Source: an uncultured Reyranella sp. (GTDB lineage Bacteria; Pseudomonadota; Alphaproteobacteria; Reyranellales; Reyranellaceae). Taken from it: DNA of 34,044 nucleotides. Positions within the stretch are counted from its first letter, which is position 1; every line of letters begins with the position of its first letter. Shown here in pieces: positions 16,541-24,144 of this stretch. The notes below the pieces were generated by a model, which was given only the letters and a program-made list of their open reading frames with translations, searched no databases and was not told the DNA's origin. Location of the stretch: the NCBI GenBank assembly GCA_937919085.1, contig CALFRN010000015.1, positions 1 to 34,044 on the forward strand, read 5' to 3'. Made by a program: the position numbers and the translations under genes.

Positions 16541-17034
16541 ACGAACACAGGATCATCGCAAGCGCGCCGGATGCGGACGCATTCCGACAGTTCGGGGAAC
16601 TCCTTGCGCCACCGGAATCGCATGGCGACCGTCGGCAGTTTGGCCACTGGCTGGTATCGACACCGGGCCTCGGGCTGCGCTGCCATTTGAACTCTGTCGC
16701 CGCCGTTTCCTTGCCGGTTGGGCTGGAGCAGGTGGAAAAGCACCCGCATGCAGCGCAGATCTTTTTGCCAGTGGATGTCAGCCGCTATCTGGTCACCGTG
16801 ATGCTCTCGGACCCCAAGGGCCGACCCGACCCTGCGCGTGCGCTTTCAATTTTGGTGCCGGGGACGGTTGGTGTGGTCTACCGTCCGGGCGTCTGGCATG
16901 CCGGGATCACTGCGCTGGACCGCGACGGCCATTTTGCGGTGATGATGCAGCGCGGAGCGGCCGATGACGATGTCTTTGCCATGATCCCTTACCTTACAGT
17001 GACCGGCCTGCGGGCACAGGAGCTTCAACGATGA
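16537..17034 (+). CDS. allA: Ureidoglycolate lyase (AllA-type)
   Basis: This 165-residue cupin-fold protein fits the ureidoglycolate lyase family, which splits ureidoglycolate into glyoxylate and urea. The conserved blocks are EKHPHAAQIFLPV at 67-79, with the family histidines and glutamine, and VPGTVGVVYRPGVWHAGI at 107-124, where YRPGVWH is diagnostic. Length is normal for the family. It begins inside the PuuE-like stop (ATGA) and ends by an ATGA overlap with the DapA-like gene. Urease and urea uptake genes are not in the window. If the name reflects the true reaction, the island yields a ureido-type two-carbon fragment. Confidence 0.88.
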   Translation: MNEHRIIASAPDADAFRQFGELLAPPESHGDRRQFGHWLVSTPGLGLRCHLNSVAAVSLPVGLEQVEKHPHAAQIFLPVDVSRYLVTVMLSDPKGRPDPARALSILVPGTVGVVYRPGVWHAGITALDRDGHFAVMMQRGAADDDVFAMIPYLTVTGLRAQELQR

Positions 17035-17933
17035 TCCATAAGACGCGCCTTTTCGTGCCCGCTATCACGCCGTTCCGGGCCGACCTCAGCGTCGATACCG
17101 CGCGCTTCGTGGCCCATTCCAAGCTTTTGCTTGAAGACGGCGCCGATGGTTTGGCCCCCTTCGGCACCACGTCCGAAGCCACGTCGATGAGTGTGGCCGA
17201 ACGCATGAGCGCGTTGGATGCATTGGTCGATGCCGGTGTCCCCGCCGCCCGCCTGATCCCTGGCACCGGCTGCTCTGCATTGCCCGACAGCATCGCGCTG
17301 ACCCGCCATGCGCTGGCCCACGGCGTGCGCGGCACGCTGACCTTGCCGCCGTTCTTCTACAAGCCGGTGTCGCCCGATGGGCTTTTCGCCAGCTACGCTC
17401 GCCTGATCGAGGCGGTGGGGTCGGACGGTTTGCGCCTTTACCTCTACCACATTCCGCAGATGACCGGCGTTGGCATCACGCTGGACCTGATCGGCCGTCT
17501 GACAACCGAATTTCCCAGCATCATCGCGGGGCTGAAGGACAGTTCAGGCAACTGGGACAACACCGCCGCCGTCATCGCCGCCTTTCCTGAGATCGAGACC
17601 TATTCGGCGTCCGAGTCTCTTTTGGTCCGCAACGTCGCCGCTGGTGGCGCGGGCTGCATCAGCGCTAGCGCCAACGTCAACGCGGCTAGCATCATGGCGC
17701 TGATCCGCGCGCTTGGCACGCCCGAAGAAACAGCGCGGCTTGAGGCTGTCGGCGTTATCCGTGCGCTATTTGAACAGGTGCCGCTGATCCCGGCGATCAA
17801 GGCGACTATCGCCCGCCGCCTGTCCGACCCAGACTACGCGATAACCCGTCCGCCGCTGATGCGCCTCGACGCATCGCACGACGCGGCTATCCTGCGTGCC
17901 AGTGCCTTGTGTTTTGGAGAAAAAACCCCGTGA
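17031..17933 (+). CDS. DapA/N-acetylneuraminate lyase-family protein
   Basis: This is a 300-residue class I aldolase-type TIM barrel. It has the GTTSEA block at 45-50 (the GTTGE motif of the family with serine in place of glycine), the catalytic tyrosine Y139 in YLYHIP and the Schiff-base lysine K169 in GLKDSSG. These residues show a working pyruvate-type lyase/aldolase. A housekeeping dihydrodipicolinate synthase is unlikely, because lysine biosynthesis genes are absent and the gene is embedded in a catabolic train just before a GntR regulator, which is common for catabolic members. The carbon substrate is unknown; a 2-oxoacid aldol is the usual type. Confidence 0.92.
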   Translation: MIHKTRLFVPAITPFRADLSVDTARFVAHSKLLLEDGADGLAPFGTTSEATSMSVAERMSALDALVDAGVPAARLIPGTGCSALPDSIALTRHALAHGVRGTLTLPPFFYKPVSPDGLFASYARLIEAVGSDGLRLYLYHIPQMTGVGITLDLIGRLTTEFPSIIAGLKDSSGNWDNTAAVIAAFPEIETYSASESLLVRNVAAGGAGCISASANVNAASIMALIRALGTPEETARLEAVGVIRALFEQVPLIPAIKATIARRLSDPDYAITRPPLMRLDASHDAAILRASALCFGEKTP

Positions 17934-18619
17934 GTGAAAATCCCCTTACCCAGTTGGGTTCCACTCTGACCGCGATCGAACAGATGCCGCTGCGGATTCA
18001 GATCGCTGACATGCTGCGGCGCGCCATCGTCTCGGGCAATTTGCGCCCTGGCTCTTTGCTGGTGGAAACCGCATTGGCCGCCCAAATGAACGTCAGCCGC
18101 GCCCCAATCCGTGAGGCGATCCAGATCCTTGAAAATGACGGGCTGATTGAATCCATCGCTTACAAGGGCAAGCGGGTAAAACCCCTGACCCAGCGCGAGA
18201 TTGAGGAGACCTACAGCCTGCGCGTGGTGTTCGAAGTGATGGCCGCCCGCCGCATTCTTGAAATGAATAAGCCGGTGGACGCGCTCTGGATACATTGCCG
18301 CGCTATGGCGACTGCCGCCGACAACAACGACCGCGATGCGCTTACTACGGCGGACGAGGCGTTCCATCGGACGCTTATCGGCCTGGCGGACCATGATCTG
18401 ATGCTGACCTCGTGGAACAGTCTGTATCTGCGGATCCACCAAATCATGGCCCTGCGCAATGTGGCCCAGCTCAACCTCGCCGAAATCGCGGGGAACCATC
18501 CTCCCATCGTCCACGCGCTGGAAAACGGGGATGTCGACAAGGTGATCAACCTGATATCTAAACACACCCGCAGCATCGCCGATCTTGACGCGGCAAAGAT
18601 CGCCGAGATGAACCTGTGA
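17930..18619 (+). CDS. GntR-family transcriptional regulator, FCD (FadR) type
   Basis: This regulator is about 229 residues if started at GTG 17930. That start overlaps the DapA-like stop as GTGA and has GGAG 10 bases upstream; GTG 17909 is a longer alternative. The N-terminal winged helix (about 15-85) contains IADMLRRAIVSGNLRPG and VSRAPIREAIQILENDGLI, typical of GntR proteins. The C-terminal all-helical FCD domain includes TYSLRVVFEVMAARR and ADEAFHRTLI, with histidines in position for a metal or ligand site (the second in GNHPPIVHALENGD). Such proteins usually repress catabolic genes until a substrate or intermediate binds. The palindromes at 11358-11389 are the natural targets. It is the only regulator in the window. 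Confidence 0.93.
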   Translation: MSENPLTQLGSTLTAIEQMPLRIQIADMLRRAIVSGNLRPGSLLVETALAAQMNVSRAPIREAIQILENDGLIESIAYKGKRVKPLTQREIEETYSLRVVFEVMAARRILEMNKPVDALWIHCRAMATAADNNDRDALTTADEAFHRTLIGLADHDLMLTSWNSLYLRIHQIMALRNVAQLNLAEIAGNHPPIVHALENGDVDKVINLISKHTRSIADLDAAKIAEMNL

Positions 18620-19524
18620 TCGGCGCGCGGATACTGATCTCTGGGGCGGGGGGCTTCGTCGTGGGACATATAGCGGCTGGCCTCGCGACGCTGGGGTACA
18701 AGGTCTGCGCGCTGGACCTGACCTTCGATGCGGCGGCAGAGCAGCGACTGGCGGGCTGCGATCTGGTTGCTGTCGATCTGGCTTCGGACTGGGTCGCGTT
18801 GCCGTCCGCAGATATCCTGATACATGGCGCGGCGCTGACGACGAACCCGGCTGCACTGGGGCTGACTGCCGCGCAGCATGTGGCCGCCAACATGCGCCCG
18901 CTTTTGACCATGCTGACCCATGCTGGCAACCTGCACCCCAACGCCTTTGTCTTTCTGTCCTCGTCGGGGGTCTTTGCCGCCACAGATGGCGCGCCAGATC
19001 TGACAGACACCTGCACGCCCACTGCTCAGGGCCCTTACAGCGCCGCCAAACGGGCAGGCGAAGCATTGGTGCAGGGCGCATTGGGCGACACCTGCCAAAC
19101 CTTCACCTTGCGTCTGGGCTACATCTATGGCCCCGGCGAGGCCGCGCGTGCTACCCGGATGAAAGTGTCTCTGGTGCAAGGCTGGATTGATGCCGCCGGC
19201 AGCGGTGAAACCCTGCAGCATGACGCCACTGATCCTCGCCGCGACTTGACCTTTGCGCCCGACCTTGGCCCGGCCATCGATCGGCTTGTCAGAGGTCTCG
19301 GGCAGGCGCAGCCGATTCACCTTTGCGCCCCTAACCCGCCCCGTGACAGCGAGGTGTTAGCCCAGATCCTGCGCTACCACCCGGATGCCACGCGCCGCGC
19401 GGTGCCGGGTTCCGGAGTCAAGCCGCCGATGATCCCCTCATCCATGCCCTCGCTCGACGGCTTTGCCTGGACGACGATTGCAGACGGAATCGCGCACCTG
19501 TGCCTGACGGAGGTGTCCGCGTGA
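18616..19524 (+). CDS. NAD-dependent epimerase/dehydratase (extended SDR)
   Basis: This 302-residue extended short-chain dehydrogenase starts at a GTG that overlaps the regulator's stop. The nucleotide-binding turn is SGAGGFVVG at 9-17, with the active-site serines near 115-117 (FLSSSGVF), and Y141 and K145 in YSAAK complete the triad. RLGYIYGPGE follows, as in nucleotide-sugar epimerases and lactone- or sugar-acid dehydrogenases. It lies between the regulator and a Gfo/Idh oxidoreductase, so this pair may oxidise or epimerise a sugar-like or polyol part of the substrate. The exact reaction is undetermined. Confidence 0.9.
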   Translation: MIGARILISGAGGFVVGHIAAGLATLGYKVCALDLTFDAAAEQRLAGCDLVAVDLASDWVALPSADILIHGAALTTNPAALGLTAAQHVAANMRPLLTMLTHAGNLHPNAFVFLSSSGVFAATDGAPDLTDTCTPTAQGPYSAAKRAGEALVQGALGDTCQTFTLRLGYIYGPGEAARATRMKVSLVQGWIDAAGSGETLQHDATDPRRDLTFAPDLGPAIDRLVRGLGQAQPIHLCAPNPPRDSEVLAQILRYHPDATRRAVPGSGVKPPMIPSSMPSLDGFAWTTIADGIAHLCLTEVSA

Positions 19525-20597
19525 CCGAGTTGCGCCTAATCTTGGTCGGCCTCGGAGCGCGCAGCGTCATCTGGCGACGTGTGATAGGCGAAAGCCCCCG
19601 AGCACGCATCGTCGGGCTTGTTGATACCAGCCCCGCGCGGCTTGCGGCGGCGCTTGAGGCGCATCCGGGCTGCATCGGCGGTGTGACCCTTGAGGAGGTC
19701 GCGGCGGAGGTCGACGCCGACGCCGTCCTTCTGATAACCCCGCCAGGGGACCGCCATGCTCAGATCGCTGCGGCCTGCGCCGCCGGCCTTGCCATCCTTG
19801 CTGAAAAGCCGCTGGCCGACAGCCTTGCCGATGCCAGCGCCCTTGTCGCCGCAGCCGCGCGCGCGAAGGTGCCGCTGATGGTCGGGCTCAACTTCCGGTA
19901 TCTCGCGGTGACACGGGCGCTGGCCGATCTGTTCCGCGATGACCTGTTGGGCGCTCCTGCCTTCGGGCGCTTGACCTACGAGCGGTGGCGTGACGGGCGT
20001 CTGCCGCATCTGAACCGCTATCCGCTGACCATGCCCCAACCGATGCTCTGGGAGCAGTCGATCCACCATTTTGACCTGATGCGCTTCGTCTATGGCCGCG
20101 AACCGGTGTCGATTGTTGCGCGCACATGGAACCCGCCCTGGTCGATGTACGCGGGCGATGCCAACGTCGCCGCGCTGATCAGCTTTGAGGGCGGGATCGA
20201 GGTGACCTATCAGGGCACTTGGGCCGGCAACCACGACCATCTGGCGTTCGACTGGCGCACCGATTGCGCGCATGGCGTTGCCGTTCAGGCCGAGATGTTC
20301 GGTGGCCTGTCTTACGCCCGGCGCGACGACCGCAGCTTCACCCCGGTCGATGTGCCGCCGACCGAGATGTGGCGTGACGATGCCGCAGCCGTGCTGACCG
20401 ACTTTCTGGCCCACCTTCTTGACGATGCGCCGTTGCACTGTTCCGGCGCGGACCACCTCAAATCGCTCCGCATGGTCGAGGCATGTATTGTCTCTTCCTC
20501 CCAAGGAAAAAAAATCAATCCGGCTGAACTGAACAACCTGGCGGGGCCAGTCAGCCGCACCTTCCCATTATCATCTCCAACAGAAAAAAGGATATAA
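19521..20597 (+). CDS. Gfo/Idh/MocA-family oxidoreductase
   Basis: This 358-residue NAD(P)-dependent dehydrogenase is started at GTG 19521, which overlaps the epimerase stop (GTGA) and follows GGAGG; GTG 19500 is the alternative. The Rossmann turn is VGLGARS at 9-15, the conserved EKP is at 95-97, and the catalytic region SIHHFDLMR is at 180-188 with H182/H183. The last 25 or so residues (from NPAELNN onward) run past the usual family end, are coded by more AT-rich DNA and stop only 2 bases before the binding-protein gene. That tail may simply be leader sequence for the next gene that happens to be open. Sugar, inositol or cyclic polyol derivatives are usual substrates. Confidence 0.9.
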   Translation: MTELRLILVGLGARSVIWRRVIGESPRARIVGLVDTSPARLAAALEAHPGCIGGVTLEEVAAEVDADAVLLITPPGDRHAQIAAACAAGLAILAEKPLADSLADASALVAAAARAKVPLMVGLNFRYLAVTRALADLFRDDLLGAPAFGRLTYERWRDGRLPHLNRYPLTMPQPMLWEQSIHHFDLMRFVYGREPVSIVARTWNPPWSMYAGDANVAALISFEGGIEVTYQGTWAGNHDHLAFDWRTDCAHGVAVQAEMFGGLSYARRDDRSFTPVDVPPTEMWRDDAAAVLTDFLAHLLDDAPLHCSGADHLKSLRMVEACIVSSSQGKKINPAELNNLAGPVSRTFPLSSPTEKRI

Positions 20598-20599
20598 AA
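20588..20599 (+). promoter_or_regulatory. Strong ribosome binding site of the binding-protein gene
   Basis: An AAGGAT element is followed by an A-rich spacer directly before ATG 20600, and the surrounding 100 bases are clearly richer in A and T than the rest of the operon. An open, strong initiation site fits the need for more binding protein than other gene products. No convincing -35/-10 pair was found here. Confidence 0.5.
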
Positions 20600-22150
20600 A
20601 TGCTTAGGAAAAAACATCTCTTAATTGCATCTGCCGCAGGCCTGTTGCTTGCGGGAACGACTTTTGCGCAGGCTTCTGGCGACACGCTTGTCGTCGGTCT
20701 CAGTGCCGACATCACCACGTTTGAACCGGCTTCCGTTTCCAGCCGCGACAATGCCAACGTGGTTCGGCACATCTTTGACACGCTGCAGTCAATCGAAGGC
20801 GATGGATCGGTGGTCCCCGATCTTGCTACCAATCTGGCCATCTCGGAAGACGGGCTGGCCTATACATACACCATCGAGTCCGGGCGCACCTGCCACGATG
20901 GCGAAGCGCTGACGGCAGAAGACGTGGCCTTCAGCTTCAACCGTGCCAAGGATCCCGCGAACGCCTTTACCGGCAACACGCCCGGTTTCGTGTTTTCTTC
21001 CGTCGGGTTTGTCGATGCGGTCGCGCTGAGCGATACCGAAGTGCAGATCAACATCAGCGCTAAGAACCAGATCGCCTTCGGCCTGTTGGCCGAGGTCTAC
21101 ATCCACTGCAAGGACAGCTACGAAAAGATGACGCTCGAGCAGGCCGCGACCACTCCGATCGGGTCCGGATCTTACAAGCTGGAAAGCTGGATGCCAGGCT
21201 CTGAAGTGCGTCTGAGCAAGGTGGCCGAACCTGGCAACTTCCAGAACATCGTCTACCGGATCATCCCGGAAGCTTCTACCCGGTCCGCCGAATTGATGGC
21301 CGGAAACGTCGATATCATAACCAACGTGGCTCCCGACCAGATCGACGTGATCAACGATTCTGGCACGTCTGCAGTGCAATCGGTGCAGGGAACCCGGCGA
21401 ATGTATGTCGGCTTCAACTTGTCGCCGGAATTCGCGGCGATGCCGGGTGGCGATGCGATCCAGAATCCCGACGTGCGCCGCGCGCTGCAATATGCGGTCG
21501 ATGTGCCGGCGATCTGTTCGCAACTGCTGAACTTTCCCTGCGAACGTATGACCGGCATAGTCAACCCGCCGAACGCCAACAAGTCGCTGCCGCCTTATCC
21601 TTACGACCCGAAAAAGGCCGAAGAGTTGCTGGACGCCGCCGGGTGGCAGCGTCAGGCGGACGGAACGCGGTTCACGATCCGCTTTCAGGCGGGTCGTGGA
21701 CGTTACCTGAACGACGAGAACGTAGTTTTGGCCGTGGCACAGTATCTGTCGGATGTCGGTCTTAAGGTCGAAACCGACATCATGGAATGGGGTTCGGTGT
21801 ATGTGCCCCTCATCCGCAAACGCAATGTCGGCCCGTTGTTTTTTCTGGGCTCCGGCGGGGCCCTGTGGTCGCCACTTTACGACATGACCGATCTTGCAAA
21901 AGCAGACAGTGGGACCAACTACACCCACTGGAACGACCCGCGCTGGTTTGACCGCTGGACGGATATCGCTGCTTCGAAGTCGCCAGAGGAAACCCGTGTC
22001 ATCATCGACGAGATGCTGAAGGTGTTCTACGAGGACGGCCCGTGGATGCACATGTACTTCCAGCCCGACTTCTACGGTGTGTCGAAGCGGCTGAACTGGA
22101 CCGCGCGTCCGGATGAGAAAGTCTATCTCTTCTCTGCAACCCTGAACTGA
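20600..22150 (+). CDS. ABC importer substrate-binding protein, family 5 (peptide/nickel type)
   Basis: This 516-residue periplasmic solute-binding protein is of the oligopeptide-binding type. It has a clear Sec signal peptide: positive KK near the start, hydrophobic core LLIASAAGLLLAG, and a likely cut after AQA near residue 25. There is no lipobox cysteine, so it should be soluble in the periplasm. The mature protein starts DTLVVGLSADITTFEP, and later shows NVVRHIFDTLQ and the DVRRALQYAVDVPAIC block typical of the family. It defines the substrate of the importer whose permeases follow and whose ATPases are at 132-2107. Family 5 proteins bind peptides, opines, nickel chelates or glycosides, so the ligand is open. 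Confidence 0.95.
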   Translation: MLRKKHLLIASAAGLLLAGTTFAQASGDTLVVGLSADITTFEPASVSSRDNANVVRHIFDTLQSIEGDGSVVPDLATNLAISEDGLAYTYTIESGRTCHDGEALTAEDVAFSFNRAKDPANAFTGNTPGFVFSSVGFVDAVALSDTEVQINISAKNQIAFGLLAEVYIHCKDSYEKMTLEQAATTPIGSGSYKLESWMPGSEVRLSKVAEPGNFQNIVYRIIPEASTRSAELMAGNVDIITNVAPDQIDVINDSGTSAVQSVQGTRRMYVGFNLSPEFAAMPGGDAIQNPDVRRALQYAVDVPAICSQLLNFPCERMTGIVNPPNANKSLPPYPYDPKKAEELLDAAGWQRQADGTRFTIRFQAGRGRYLNDENVVLAVAQYLSDVGLKVETDIMEWGSVYVPLIRKRNVGPLFFLGSGGALWSPLYDMTDLAKADSGTNYTHWNDPRWFDRWTDIAASKSPEETRVIIDEMLKVFYEDGPWMHMYFQPDFYGVSKRLNWTARPDEKVYLFSATLN

Positions 22151-22158
22151 CGAAACAC

Positions 22159-22195
22159 GGCGTCACGCGGGGCCTTTCCTGCCCCGCGTGACGCC
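22159..22195 (+). terminator. Perfect 15-bp hairpin between binding-protein and permease genes
   Basis: The arms 22159-22173 and 22181-22195 are perfect inverted complements of 15 bases, very GC-rich, with a 7-base loop CTTTCCT. The hairpin begins 8 bases after the binding-protein stop and has no T run after it. It is thus more likely an mRNA-stabilising or partial attenuating stem than a full terminator, an arrangement often seen after binding-protein genes to lower permease expression. The remainder of the 22151-22233 gap contains only the permease ribosome site region. Confidence 0.85.
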
Positions 22196-22233
22196 ACAAA
22201 CTGCGATCCCTGCTTGGAAAGGCCCCCGGCACA

Positions 22234-23208
22234 ATGTGGACGTTCATCATCCGACGGCTTCTTCAAAGCGTTGTGGTCATCCTCGGTGTGACTCTAATCA
22301 GTTTCGTGGCCCTCCAGATTGGTGGCGACCCGACTTTCCTGTTTGTCAGCGAGCGCGCGACCGACGAGGAAATCGAGCTTATCCGCAAGGCGCTGGGCTT
22401 CGACCAGCCGCTGCACATTCAGTACCTTACCTACCTCGGCAATATCCTGCAGGGCGACTTCGGCAACTCACTCAGCTATCGTCAGCCCGCCATGGAGATC
22501 GTGCTGGGCGCTTTGCCCGCCACGATCGAACTTACAGTATTCTCGATGATTTTTGCGATCGGACTGGCAATTCCCTTCGGCGTCTTTGCCGCCCTCTATC
22601 GCGGCACGCCCGTGGATGGAGGCATCATGACGCTGGCGATGTTCGGCCAGTCGATCCCCAACTTCTGGCTTGGGATCATGATGATCCTGTTCTTCGGCCT
22701 TCATCTCAAATGGTTTCCTATCTCGGGGCATGTGCCCCTGATCATGCCACTTTTGCAGGGCGAGTTCCTGACCGCAGTGACCAACATCCCGAAGTCGATC
22801 TACTACATGATCCTGCCGGGCATTGCGGTCGGTTTCTATTCGCTGTCTAGGAATGCCCGGCTCGTGCGATCCTCGATGCTGGAAGTGCTTAGCCAGGACT
22901 ACGTTCGCACTGCACGGTCGAAGGGGATCAGCGAACGCGCCGTGGTGATCAATCACGCGCTGCGCAACGCCTGGCTGCCGGTCGTCACGATGGTCGGGCT
23001 GGAATTCGGCTTCCTCTTGGGCGGCGTCGTGGTGATCGAGACGGTGTTCTCCTGGCCGGGGATAGGCCGGTTGGTGTTCACCGCGATCAATCAGAAGGAT
23101 ATCCCGGTTGTGCAGGCTTCGGTCATCGTGCTGTCGGTGATATTCATCGCTCTCAACCTGATCGTTGACTTGATCTATGCGCGGATTGACCCGCGCGTGA
23201 AACTCTGA
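22234..23208 (+). CDS. ABC importer permease, DppB/OppB type
   Basis: This 324-residue inner-membrane permease begins with the typical MWTFIIRRLLQSV helix, followed by a periplasmic segment containing LGFDQPLHIQYLTYL and GDFGNSLSYRQP, as in DppB-type subunits. About six membrane helices are apparent. The cytoplasmic EAA loop is RTARSKGISERAVVINHALRNAW near 228-250, which docks an ATPase. The C-terminal half has the GGVVVIETVFSWPGIGRL block diagnostic of the family. It pairs with the DppC-type subunit 12 bases downstream. It is preceded by the hairpin at 22159-22195, so its level is probably below that of the binding protein. Confidence 0.95.
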   Translation: MWTFIIRRLLQSVVVILGVTLISFVALQIGGDPTFLFVSERATDEEIELIRKALGFDQPLHIQYLTYLGNILQGDFGNSLSYRQPAMEIVLGALPATIELTVFSMIFAIGLAIPFGVFAALYRGTPVDGGIMTLAMFGQSIPNFWLGIMMILFFGLHLKWFPISGHVPLIMPLLQGEFLTAVTNIPKSIYYMILPGIAVGFYSLSRNARLVRSSMLEVLSQDYVRTARSKGISERAVVINHALRNAWLPVVTMVGLEFGFLLGGVVVIETVFSWPGIGRLVFTAINQKDIPVVQASVIVLSVIFIALNLIVDLIYARIDPRVKL

Positions 23209-23220
23209 AGGGCGCGCCAG

Positions 23221-24141
23221 ATGACCAACCTTGCCGATACCATCGCGATCGCGCCCGTCACCCGATCGAACTTCAGTCGCGAACTGCGCCGCGCGGGCCG
23301 CAGTATGGTGGCCGCAAAATGGCCGCTGCTTGCGCTAGCAATCCTGTTCGTAGTGCTGGTAGTCGCGATTTTCGGGCCGTGGCTTTCGCCGCTCGACCCG
23401 AACCGGCAGAACATCATGCTGAGGTTGGCTGGTCCGATGGCGCCGGGGCCAAACGGGGCCACCTTCATGCTGGGCTCGGACGCACTGGGGCGGGACGTGC
23501 TGTCGCGGCTCCTCTACGGCGCACGGGTGTCGCTGCTGGTTGGCATCTCGGCAATCCTGGTGGGCGGAACCATCGGCACCGTGGCGGGTCTTCTGTCAGG
23601 CTATTTTGGCGGCTGGATCGATGACGTGATCATGCGCATGGGCGACATCCAGCTGGCCTTTCCCTTCATCCTGCTGGCGATCATGTTCCTTGTAGTGCTG
23701 GGCCCTGGGGTGGTCAATCTGATCCTGGTGTTGGGGATCGGCCAATGGGTGACCTATGCCCGAATCGTGCGCGCACAGACCCTGTCCTTACGCGAAAAGG
23801 AGTTTGTCGAGGCCGCCCGCGCTATGGGCGACAGTACCATCTCGATCATGTTCCGGACCATCCTGCCCAATATCGTTGCGCCGCTGACGGTCATCGCGTC
23901 GTTCAACGTGGCAAGCGTGATCCTGGCCGAGGCGTCGCTTTCGTTCCTCGGCCTCGGCGTCCCGCCCCAAACACCCACCTGGGGCAGCATGCTGGCCCAA
24001 AGCCGCGACCAGCTGATCGCCAACAGGTGGTGGCTGGCGGTGTTTCCCGGCATGGCCATCGTGGTCACCGTGCTCAGCTTTAACATAATTGGCGACTGGT
24101 TGCGCGACCTGCTTGACCCGCGCCTCAAGGAACGGGGATAG
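23221..24141 (+). CDS. ABC importer permease, DppC/OppC type
   Basis: This 306-residue permease has a cytoplasmic N terminus, a first helix at about 38-58 and the FMLGSDALGRDVLSRLLYGAR block that marks DppC-type proteins. Five further helices follow. The EAA loop FVEAARAMGDSTISIMFRTILPN lies near 196-218, and the C-terminal block EASLSFLGLGVPPQTPTWGSML is diagnostic. With the DppB-type subunit it would form the channel; the ATPases must come from 132-2107. Three bases separate it from the next gene. Confidence 0.95.
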   Translation: MTNLADTIAIAPVTRSNFSRELRRAGRSMVAAKWPLLALAILFVVLVVAIFGPWLSPLDPNRQNIMLRLAGPMAPGPNGATFMLGSDALGRDVLSRLLYGARVSLLVGISAILVGGTIGTVAGLLSGYFGGWIDDVIMRMGDIQLAFPFILLAIMFLVVLGPGVVNLILVLGIGQWVTYARIVRAQTLSLREKEFVEAARAMGDSTISIMFRTILPNIVAPLTVIASFNVASVILAEASLSFLGLGVPPQTPTWGSMLAQSRDQLIANRWWLAVFPGMAIVVTVLSFNIIGDWLRDLLDPRLKERG

Positions 24142-24144
24142 ATC

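Noticed and set aside
17834-19320. Overlapping minus-strand open frames of 415 and 369 codons
   Set aside because: They lie antisense to the GntR and epimerase genes, with low-complexity Arg/Pro-rich translation and no domain.
20789-22051. Minus-strand open frame of 420 codons opposite the binding-protein gene
   Set aside because: It is antisense shadow of a gene with a signal peptide and clear family blocks.
22159-22195. Intrinsic terminator ending the transcript after the binding-protein gene
   Set aside because: The stem is strong but there is no T tract and the downstream permeases lack a promoter I can see, so full termination is unlikely. It is listed under terminator only as the closest type.
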